From NCBI GenBank assembly GCA_017612655.1, contig JAGAFM010000160.1, positions 1 through 6,917 on the forward strand: a stretch of DNA of 6,917 bases. Reading direction: 5' to 3'. Position numbers and translations under genes: made by a program. Below, piece by piece: positions 1 to 5,348 of this stretch (position 1 is the first letter of the stretch; each line of letters opens with the position of its first letter). Origin of the DNA: Clostridia bacterium. Lineage in GTDB: Bacteria; Bacillota; Clostridia; Oscillospirales; CAG-272. The notes below the pieces were generated by a model. That model was given only the letters and a program-made list of their open reading frames with translations. It did not search any database and was not told where the DNA came from.

Positions 1-66
1 AACAAATACGAATTCATCCACGCTTTTTCCGAGCATATCATTCCCTTCTACGAAGAGGAAGGATAA
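1..66 (+). CDS. 3' end of an unidentified gene (partial)
   Basis: The window opens inside a reading frame that runs 21 codons to a TAA stop at 64-66. The visible tail is NKYEFIHAFSEHIIPFYEEE followed by a final Gly. It is acidic at the end and has no motif I can assign to a family. Codon use resembles the genes that follow, so it is probably the end of a real gene whose start lies before the window. The next recognised gene begins 239 bp downstream. Operon membership with it is uncertain, because a small hairpin with a T-run lies between them. No function is proposed. Confidence 0.5.
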   Translation, partial: NKYEFIHAFSEHIIPFYEEEG

Positions 67-262
67 ACGGAAAATCCGAAATCAAGTCCGCTATTGGTCC
101 ACATAATACTGCTGAAAAGTTGCCGAGGAAGTGCATGGGATGCGATTTCGGATGATTTGGTGCCATGTTCCTCCCAAACAAGGATAAACCCTTGTACCCG
201 GTCCGGACCTTCATTTCCCATGTTCAGAAAAACAATTGTAAAGGAGAAGCGGGGTACGGTTC

Positions 263-283
263 CTCTGCAGCCTGCAGGGTTTT
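263..283 (+). terminator. weak hairpin with short T-run upstream of the GH110 gene
   Basis: CTGCA at 265-269 pairs with TGCAG at 273-277 around the loop GCC. The outer pairs T264-G278 and C263-G279 extend the stem, and four T residues follow at 280-283. It could be a weak terminator or attenuator between the unidentified upstream gene and the GH110 gene, or a leader hairpin. The stem is short and the T-run minimal, so this is tentative. Confidence 0.25.
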
Positions 284-305
284 CCGTTCCCCCGCCACTG
301 TTTCC

Positions 306-2042
306 ATGAAAACGATCTTTCTCTCCGAATGCGGAATCACGCCGGACAGAGACTGGCTCCCTGCCCTGGCCGAACTCTTCCGGAGCAATCCGGCCGACTG
401 CGAATTTGTCTTTGCCCCGGGCGACTACCGCCTGACCGGATGGCAGCAAAGACCTCTTTCCCTTTCCAACACCGTGTCCCTTCCTGTGCGAAACCTCGGA
501 ATCGTACTTGAAAACATGAAAAACATCCGGATAAAAGGATCCGGGGCGCGGCTGTTCTGCGAAGGCCGGATGCAGCCCCTGACCCTGCTCGGATGTGAGA
601 ATATCTCCGTCGAGGACTTCGCAATCGACTGGAAGAAGCCGATGGTTGCGGAAGGCATCGTCACGGCGTTCTCCGATTCCTCCGTCGATCTTTTCATCGA
701 CCCGGACGTCTTTCCGCATACCTTCGAGGACGGGAAACTCCTCTTCGACATCGGCGGGTATTCCTCGGAAATCTGCGGCATCATGCAGTTCGACGCTAAC
801 ACCCGAACCGTGCGTCGGACAACGGGAGACGACTTCGATCTCGGCGCGGTCCTCGAAGCTCTCGGGGATCACGTTTACCGCTTTGCGGCAAGTCATCCCG
901 ATACCGCGGTCGGGAACATCGTGGTTCTCCGGCACAACGAACGGGAACATGCCGGGATCTTCGCGGAAAAAAGCAGGAATCTCACATTTGAACGGATAGA
1001 TTTTTACAGCTGCGGCGGACTGGGCTGCCTCTGTCAGTTCTGCGACACGCTGATCTTCCGGGAGGTGAACTTCCTTCCGAACCGGGCTGCGGGCAGAACC
1101 GTCGTCAGCGGCAGGGACGACGGGATGCACATCACCTGCTGCAAAGGAACCGTCACCGTGGAAGGATGCAGTTTCCTCGGCCTGATGGACGACCCGATCA
1201 ACGTCCACAGCTGCTGCGTCCCCGCCGCCGAATGGCTGGACGAAAAGACGGTCCGCTGCCGGTACGGTCACCGGGATGCCCACGGATTCGAATCCTGGGC
1301 GGAACCGGGAGACGAGATCGTCTTCATCGACAGGAAGTGTCTGGCACAGCTCGGAACCGCGCGTGCAGTCTCTTTTCTCCGGGAAGATGACAAAACGTTT
1401 GTTCTGACCCTGGATCAGGCAGTCCCGGACGCGATCCGCGCCGGGAACATCGCCGTCGACAACATCAGCAACACGGCTTCCTTCGTCTGCGAAAACAACC
1501 GGCTCGGAAGCTGCCGGGCACGCGGCGTTCTCATTTCGACACCGAAACCGGTCGTGATTCGGAACAACTGGTTTGAATCCTCCGGTTCCGCCATTCTTGT
1601 GGCGGGGGACGCAAACGGATGGTTTGAATCCGGCGAATGCCACGACGTGGAAATCGAGGGCAACATATTCACGGATTCCTGTCTCTCCTCCATGTATCAG
1701 TTCTGTGAAGGCGTCATCAGCGTCTGTCCCGTGGTCCCGAAGCCGGAGACGGACAAGCCGTTTCACAAGAATATCCGGATCCACGACAACGTTTTCGACT
1801 CCCCGGACGTCCCGGTACTGTACGGATTCTCCTGCGACGGACTCCGTTTTGAGAACAACCGCATATTCAAAAGTCCGCGCGCGGAAAAATGGCATCCCGG
1901 GAAGGCAATGATCCGTCTGGAATACTGCCGGAACGCCGTCGTTTTCGGAAATATCTGGGAGGGTCCCTTCTCTCTGGAACGGTTCTCGGCAGATCCGGAA
2001 ACCTGTACCTTCACGACCGACGAAACCGGTCAGGACAAATAG
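306..2042 (+). CDS. Glycoside hydrolase family 110 alpha-1,3-galactosidase, apparently cytoplasmic
   Basis: GH110 enzymes are inverting exo-alpha-1,3-galactosidases that remove terminal alpha-1,3-galactose from blood-group-B or linear alpha-Gal glycans. The 578-residue product has the family layout: parallel beta-helix strands and turns (around residues 98-112, 210-260 and 280-296, then repeated NN-type turns from about 389 to the end), with two non-helical insertions (about 113-210 and 302-388) matching the two beta-barrels known in the family. The active-site signature is visible: Asp271-Asp272 in a DDGMHI motif and Asp295-Asp296 in a DDPINVH motif, 24 residues apart, following an RTV segment; these are the likely catalytic acids. 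There is no signal peptide or lipobox, and Cys-Cys and CxxC pairs fit a reducing cytosol. The ATG at 306 is chosen because family-like sequence begins there. The in-frame ATG at 165 would add 47 residues of unrelated, low-similarity sequence. Neither start has a good ribosome binding site. Subfamily (B-antigen only, or also linear alpha-Gal) cannot be told by eye. Confidence 0.88.
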   Translation: MKTIFLSECGITPDRDWLPALAELFRSNPADCEFVFAPGDYRLTGWQQRPLSLSNTVSLPVRNLGIVLENMKNIRIKGSGARLFCEGRMQPLTLLGCENISVEDFAIDWKKPMVAEGIVTAFSDSSVDLFIDPDVFPHTFEDGKLLFDIGGYSSEICGIMQFDANTRTVRRTTGDDFDLGAVLEALGDHVYRFAASHPDTAVGNIVVLRHNEREHAGIFAEKSRNLTFERIDFYSCGGLGCLCQFCDTLIFREVNFLPNRAAGRTVVSGRDDGMHITCCKGTVTVEGCSFLGLMDDPINVHSCCVPAAEWLDEKTVRCRYGHRDAHGFESWAEPGDEIVFIDRKCLAQLGTARAVSFLREDDKTFVLTLDQAVPDAIRAGNIAVDNISNTASFVCENNRLGSCRARGVLISTPKPVVIRNNWFESSGSAILVAGDANGWFESGECHDVEIEGNIFTDSCLSSMYQFCEGVISVCPVVPKPETDKPFHKNIRIHDNVFDSPDVPVLYGFSCDGLRFENNRIFKSPRAEKWHPGKAMIRLEYCRNAVVFGNIWEGPFSLERFSADPETCTFTTDETGQDK

Positions 2043-2097
2043 AAAACCGCCTCATACCATCCCCTTCTCCGCTTCAGGGAGAATCGGGAACAAACAG

Positions 2098-2145
2098 ATA
2101 TGCACCCCAAAAGTCAGAAACTTCTGTGGTGCATATTTCGATTCT
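2098..2145 (+). terminator. candidate terminator between convergent genes
   Basis: ATATGCACC at 2098-2106 pairs perfectly with GGTGCATAT at 2128-2136. Inside it a second small hairpin forms (CAGA 2115-2118 with TCTG 2123-2126, loop AACT). A T-rich stretch, TTTCGATTCTTCG, follows on the plus strand. It lies 55 bp after the GH110 stop and before the end of the convergent DUF308 gene, where a terminator is expected. The U-tract is interrupted, so efficiency is uncertain. A cleaner T7 run lies at 2190-2196, preceded by a looser 6-bp stem (CGTTTC 2147-2152 with GAAACG 2184-2189), and may be the real stop point instead. Confidence 0.4.
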
Positions 2146-2249
2146 TCGTTTCAGTTCATGGTTCCGTCTCCAGCCCTGAGGCCGAAACGTTTTTTTGCAG
2201 ATGCAGCCCGTCGTCCGTGACGGTGCAGCGGCGAGGCACAGGCAGTGGA

Positions 2250-2777
2250 CTATCCTTCCTTCTGCGCCATTACGATCAGCAGTGAAAGTCCTTCCACGAT
2301 CAGCGCGGCGCCGGTGAACTGCATCATCAGGCCGGGGAAATACGCTGAACAGGCGAACACGATCGCGGCCAGAACGAGCGTCGCGACGCCGAGCACGAGC
2401 GAAACGGTAAAGGCACCCTTTTTTCCGTTCCTCAGCTTCAACGCACGGAAGAGCATCAGGATCGCACCGTAGCCGAGCAGGACGGCCGCGATGACCGGGA
2501 AATGCAGCGCGAGGAAATCCGCGAAGACAATGGCCAGAACGCCGACGATGATCTGCAGGATTCCGACGATGAGATCGACGGCACGGCGGTCCTTTTTCTC
2601 TTTCTTCGCAAAGAACAGGACGCATTTGATCAATCCCATGACGAGGAAGCCGTTCCCGATCCATGTGAACAGGATCTTCAGCGACGACTGCGGCCAGAGA
2701 ATCATGACTACCCCGAGGGCGATCAGCAGAATCGCGTCTACGATGTAGTTTTTGAGAGCGCCGGATACTTTTTTCAT
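2250..2777 (-). CDS. DUF308/HdeD-like six-helix membrane protein
   Basis: The 175-residue product is almost entirely hydrophobic, with six predicted membrane helices at about residues 11-28, 34-56, 67-86, 92-111, 121-144 and 150-170. These fall into three helix pairs separated by short, mostly basic loops (AKKEKKDRR at 57-65, KLRNGKK at 114-120). This pattern, the length, and the recurring Gly-rich helix starts (LIALGVVMILWP, LIVGILQIIVGVLAIVF) match the DUF308 family that includes E. coli HdeD, an acid-stress membrane protein. The biochemical role of most members is unknown, and I do not infer acid resistance here. The start is well supported: GAGGAGGT (complement of 2785-2792) lies 7 nt before the ATG. 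The gene is alone on its strand, with its own promoter and a long structured leader. Confidence 0.8.
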   Translation of the reverse strand: MKKVSGALKNYIVDAILLIALGVVMILWPQSSLKILFTWIGNGFLVMGLIKCVLFFAKKEKKDRRAVDLIVGILQIIVGVLAIVFADFLALHFPVIAAVLLGYGAILMLFRALKLRNGKKGAFTVSLVLGVATLVLAAIVFACSAYFPGLMMQFTGAALIVEGLSLLIVMAQKEG

Positions 2778-2799
2778 GGGCGATACCTCCTCAAAGATG

Positions 2800-2925
2800 T
2801 TGATTCAGGCGGCAGCGGTTTTCTCCCTGCCGCCCGGAAGACGGACTTCCGCTTCGCGGTTGATATGTCTGCGTTGAGTCATTGAAACCGCTTACCGTGC
2901 GGACATACGGGCACGCGTGAATCAA
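2800..2925 (-). promoter_or_regulatory. candidate structured 5' leader RNA of the DUF308 gene
   Basis: A perfect 8-bp closing stem (2800-2807 TTGATTCA with 2918-2925 TGAATCAA) encloses four hairpins: an 8-bp stem 2808-2815/2827-2834 that abuts the closing stem with no spacer; a 6-bp stem 2835-2840/2846-2851 with a 5-nt loop, directly adjacent to it; a 6-bp stem 2856-2861/2886-2891; and a 5-bp stem 2896-2900/2911-2915. The element ends 7 nt before the Shine-Dalgarno of the minus-strand gene and lies inside the leader predicted from the promoter at 2996-3024. This is the shape of a cis-acting regulatory RNA with a multi-branch junction. I do not recognise a known riboswitch consensus. The stems could in part arise by chance in GC-rich DNA, and the plus strand could fold likewise. 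Confidence 0.35.
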
Positions 2926-2949
2926 TTTCTTATGCTCAGTTTTTTGATC

Positions 2950-2960
2950 AGAACAGTTCT
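2950..2960. promoter_or_regulatory. 11-bp palindrome, possible operator
   Basis: AGAACAGTTCT is a perfect palindrome around a central A. It lies about 30-40 bp downstream of the start site expected from the minus-strand promoter at 2996-3024, a common place for a repressor site. The half-site spacing differs from the Gram-positive LexA box (GAAC-N4-GTTC), so no regulator is named. Confidence 0.2.
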
Positions 2961-2995
2961 CAACAGAATCGGTTGCGTTTTTTCGGTCCTCTTCG

Positions 2996-3024
2996 ATTAT
3001 AACAGATTTTTGACGGCAGATCAA
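2996..3024 (-). promoter_or_regulatory. sigma-A-type promoter for the DUF308 gene
   Basis: Read on the minus strand, there is a perfect -10 hexamer TATAAT (complement of 2996-3001) and a -35-like TTGATC (complement of 3019-3024) separated by exactly 17 bp. Transcription would begin near 2989 and give a leader of about 210 nt before the DUF308 start at 2777. The surrounding DNA is AT-rich compared with the genes on either side, as expected for a promoter. Confidence 0.65.
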
Positions 3025-3141
3025 TTCTATTTTGTTGCTGTGGCAAAAAAGCACTCCACACTGAAGTGGCAAACGAAGGCTGGACGGTGTGTGTTCACGA
3101 ACCGGGCAGTCCAATCCGATTCGTTTCAGAAAAACCGGGTT

Positions 3142-3159
3142 CGACACAACTTGGACACA
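3142..3159 (+). promoter_or_regulatory. candidate response-regulator binding site at its own promoter
   Basis: CGACACAACTTGGACACA matches 14 of 18 positions of a second element at 5261-5278 (shared form CGACAYAACTYGGNNACA). Within it TTCGACA (3140-3146) and TTGGACA (3151-3157) are direct repeats with an 11-bp period, the half-site spacing usual for OmpR/PhoB-family regulators. The second half-site overlaps the -35 hexamer. That it binds the adjacent regulator is inferred from the location and repeat structure. Confidence 0.4.
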
Positions 3160-3179
3160 TTCGGAGAATAGAATAGAAT
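3151..3179 (+). promoter_or_regulatory. sigma-A-type promoter of the two-component operon
   Basis: TTGGAC (3151-3156, 5 of 6 to TTGACA) and TAGAAT (3174-3179, 5 of 6 to TATAAT) are separated by 17 bp and stand about 60 bp before the response-regulator start. The -10 falls in a GAATA repeat (three full copies, 3166-3180), so copy number sets whether a TAGAAT hexamer sits at the correct distance. Confidence 0.6.
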
Positions 3180-3180
3180 A
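3166..3180 (+). repeat. (GAATA)3 tandem repeat in the -10 region
   Basis: GAATA is repeated three times without interruption and is followed by GAA. The tract supplies the -10 hexamer of the two-component promoter. Loss of one unit would leave the hexamer only 12 bp from the -35. Slippage is possible, but with so few copies it would be slow. Confidence 0.7.
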
Positions 3181-3236
3181 GAAGCGCCCTCAAGGGAAAG
3201 AGCGCGCAACGCAATGACGGAGAGGAGGAAAACCGG

Positions 3237-3890
3237 ATGGCAAGGATTCTGATCGTGGAAGACGAGCTGCCGATCAACGACCTGATCAAGAAGAATCTCT
3301 GTCTGGTCGGACACGAGTGCGCCCAGGTCTTCGACGGAAACGACGCCCTCGACGCAGCCCTGACCGGTCACTTCGACCTAATCCTTCTGGACGTGATGCT
3401 CCCCGGCCTCTCGGGCTTTGAGATCATCGCCCGGATCCGGGATACGGGGACACCCGTCATTTACGTCACGGCGAAAGGGGCGCTGGCGGACCGGCTGAAA
3501 GGCCTGCGTCTCGGGGCGGACGACTACATCGTCAAGCCCTTTGAGATTCTGGAGCTCATCGAGCGGGTGGACGCCGTGCTCCGCCGGGTATACGGGGCGT
3601 CCGACACGTTTTCCTTCGACGGCATCACCGTGGATTTCCGGTCCCGGCTGGTTACCCGGGACGGTGCGGAAGTCGAACTGACCCCGAAGGAGTTCGATCT
3701 TCTGGAGGCCCTGATCAAGAACCGGAACCTGGCGCTGTCCCGCGACCGGCTGATCTATCTGGTGTGGACCTACGACTTCGACGGCAACGACCGGACGGTG
3801 GACACCCACATCCAGCGTCTGCGGAAGAAGCTGGGAATCGAAAACCGGCTCAAAACGGTCTTCAAGACCGGCTACCGGCTGGAGGTGTGA
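3237..3890 (+). CDS. OmpR/PhoB-family response regulator
   Basis: The 217-residue product is the standard length for a two-domain regulator. The receiver domain (about 1-115) has the acidic pair Glu8-Asp9, the phospho-acceptor Asp52 in LLDVMLPGLSG, the switch Thr78, and Lys100 in the YIVKPF motif. The winged-helix DNA-binding domain (about 125-217) has the usual LTPKEFDLLEALI entry, the recognition-helix segment RTVDTHIQRLRKKLG, and the closing KTGYRLEV wing. All key residues are present, so it should be phosphorylated by the kinase encoded 2 bp downstream and then bind tandem DNA half-sites. The start is clear: AGGAGG at 3223-3228 lies 8 nt before the ATG. A site resembling such half-sites overlaps its own promoter, suggesting autoregulation. 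The particular stimulus or subfamily cannot be assigned. Confidence 0.93.
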   Translation: MARILIVEDELPINDLIKKNLCLVGHECAQVFDGNDALDAALTGHFDLILLDVMLPGLSGFEIIARIRDTGTPVIYVTAKGALADRLKGLRLGADDYIVKPFEILELIERVDAVLRRVYGASDTFSFDGITVDFRSRLVTRDGAEVELTPKEFDLLEALIKNRNLALSRDRLIYLVWTYDFDGNDRTVDTHIQRLRKKLGIENRLKTVFKTGYRLEV

Positions 3891-3892
3891 CG

Positions 3893-5245
3893 ATGCGGAT
3901 GCGTTTCTGGCAGAAAACCTATATCCTGACGCTGATCCTGTTTCTTTTCTGCCTCTATCTCGGACTGTTTTCCCTCGCCTTCTACACCTACGGCAAAAAC
4001 GTCCAGAACATGGAAAGCGTCTGCCGGGCGGAGCAGGACTATCTTCTGAAGTCCTTCGAACGGGATTACGCGGCCATGACGGAAGCGGGCTCCGCCAGTC
4101 CCTCCCTGCTCATGGAATCCTACGGAAGCTTCTACCGGGGGAAACAGGTTCTCCTCCAGTTCGGGACGGAGGACTCCGTGATCTACTCAACCTTCCCGAA
4201 GGACGCGGAACCGGATTCGAAGAGCGGAACGCTGACCCAGATCCGGATCGGCGGAAAGCGGTACGTCCTGATCACCTCCGACGTCTGCGACGGGAACTAC
4301 GTGCTCCGCTACGCGAAAGACGCATCCTCCCTGGACGAGGAATTCCGTGCCCTCATGATCACCTACGCCGCGGTTGCGGCAGCGGTTTCCCTCGTGCTCG
4401 CCATCGCCCTGCTCTTTCTGCTGAAGAAACTGTCCCTGCCGCTGCAGCGGCTGCAGAAGGCGACGGAGGCGATCACCTCCGGAGACCGGACCGTCCGGGC
4501 GGACGAGTCGGGAAAAGACGAGTTCGCGGATCTCGGAAAAAGTTTCAATCAGATGGTGGAGACCATCGACGGGCAGATGCAGAAGCTCGCCGAGGACGCG
4601 GAGCGCAAGCAGATGCTCGTGGACAACATGGCGCACGAAATGCGGACCCCGCTGACCTCCATCCGGGGCTACGCCGAATACATTGAGAAGGCCGCCGTGC
4701 CGGAAGAGGAAAAGAACGACGCTGCCGGACGGATCGTCCGGGAGTCGGACCGACTCAAAAAAATCTCGGAGAAGATTCTCGACACCGCTTTCCTGCGCAA
4801 CAATCCCGTCAAGCGGGAGCCGGTCGATCTCTCTTTCCTGCTGGCCGAGACCAAAGAACGGCTCTCCGGGAAAGCGGAGGCGTGCGGGGTCACCGTCAGA
4901 AGCGACCTGCAGCCAGGCCGCGCGGACGGGGATCCGGTCCTTCTCTCCCTGCTCTTCGACAACCTGACCGAAAACGCGATCAAGGCCTGCGCGGAAGGCG
5001 GCACCGTGACGCTTTCCTCCTCCGGCCGGACCGTCACCGTTTCGGACGACGGAAAAGGCATGACGAAGGAACAGCTTTCCCACATTACGGAGCCCTTCTA
5101 CCGGACGGACAAGAGCCGTTCCCGCGCGGAAGGCGGAGCGGGCCTCGGACTTGCCCTGTGCCGGCAGATCGTCTCCTCCCACGGGGCGGAGATGACTTTC
5201 GAATCGGAGCCCGGCAAAGGAACGCAGGTTTTTCTGAAATTCTGA
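3893..5245 (+). CDS. Membrane sensor histidine kinase, partner of the upstream regulator
   Basis: The 450-residue product has a short cytoplasmic N-terminus, membrane helix 1 (about 9-32), an extracytoplasmic segment of about 120 residues (33-152) with no recognised sensor fold, membrane helix 2 (about 153-177), a HAMP linker (about 178-230), a HisKA dimerisation domain (about 239-305) and a C-terminal HATPase domain (about 346-450). His248 in the MAHEMRTPLTSI H-box is the phosphorylation site. The N-box (Asn361 in NLTENAIKA), G1 box (DDGKGM, 385-390), F-box (PFYR, 401-404) and G2 box (GGAGLGL, 414-420) are intact, so the kinase looks active. The ATG at 3893 is used because GGAGG at 3881-3885, inside the end of the regulator gene, lies 7 nt before it. 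An upstream extension in the same frame would overlap the regulator gene. The 2-bp gap points to translational coupling and one transcript. Confidence 0.92.
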   Translation: MRMRFWQKTYILTLILFLFCLYLGLFSLAFYTYGKNVQNMESVCRAEQDYLLKSFERDYAAMTEAGSASPSLLMESYGSFYRGKQVLLQFGTEDSVIYSTFPKDAEPDSKSGTLTQIRIGGKRYVLITSDVCDGNYVLRYAKDASSLDEEFRALMITYAAVAAAVSLVLAIALLFLLKKLSLPLQRLQKATEAITSGDRTVRADESGKDEFADLGKSFNQMVETIDGQMQKLAEDAERKQMLVDNMAHEMRTPLTSIRGYAEYIEKAAVPEEEKNDAAGRIVRESDRLKKISEKILDTAFLRNNPVKREPVDLSFLLAETKERLSGKAEACGVTVRSDLQPGRADGDPVLLSLLFDNLTENAIKACAEGGTVTLSSSGRTVTVSDDGKGMTKEQLSHITEPFYRTDKSRSRAEGGAGLGLALCRQIVSSHGAEMTFESEPGKGTQVFLKF

Positions 5246-5251
5246 ACCCTG

Positions 5252-5278
5252 CGACAATTCCGACATAACTCGGTGACA
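5252..5278 (+). promoter_or_regulatory. candidate response-regulator site upstream of the exported-protein gene
   Basis: Three GACA-containing units occur at 5252-5256, 5261-5265 and 5274-5278. The segment 5261-5278 (CGACATAACTCGGTGACA) matches the element at the regulator's promoter at 14 of 18 positions. By alignment with that promoter, the -35 would fall at 5270-5275 and the -10 at 5293-5298. Both are poor hexamers (TCGGTG, TGTAGG), as expected for a promoter that needs an activator. A small hairpin (ACAGG 5279-5283 with CCTGT 5291-5295) follows. The regulatory role is inferred. Confidence 0.4.
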
Positions 5279-5348
5279 ACAGGGGTGTATCCTGTAGGCA
5301 CAACGGAAGGAACCGACGCTGAAATCCCCTGAAAGGAGCAAATTCACC

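Noticed and set aside
165..305. Longer GH110 start at 165
   Set aside because: The extra 47 residues are not family-like, form no signal peptide, and have no ribosome binding site.
94..309. 71-codon plus-strand frame before the GH110 gene
   Set aside because: TTG start without a ribosome site and no recognisable product. Only its end (the ATGA overlap) is kept as a finding.
48..1895. 615-codon open frame on the minus strand opposite the GH110 gene
   Set aside because: It is a shadow: the plus-strand frame carries clear GH110 motifs, while the antisense product has low-complexity charged sequence and no recognisable domain.
2208..2223. CCGTC/GACGG hairpin just beyond the DUF308 stop
   Set aside because: Only a 5-bp stem, and on the minus strand it is not followed by a T-run, so it is not called as that gene's terminator.
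2074..2664. 196-codon minus-strand frame overlapping the DUF308 gene in another frame
   Set aside because: Arg/Pro-rich shadow product; the DUF308 frame has six clean membrane helices and an excellent Shine-Dalgarno.
3040..3073. Direct repeat GTGGCAAA (3040-3047 and 3066-3073) and AACCGGG (3100-3106 and 3133-3139)
   Set aside because: Short repeats with different spacing and no link to a promoter or regulator; likely by chance.
2791..3147. 118-codon minus-strand frame covering the divergent control region
   Set aside because: It would overlap both promoters and the structured leader, and its product is not recognisable.
3139..3147. GTTCGACAC, like a tRNA T-loop
   Set aside because: The flanking bases do not form the T stem or an acceptor stem, so it is not a tRNA gene.
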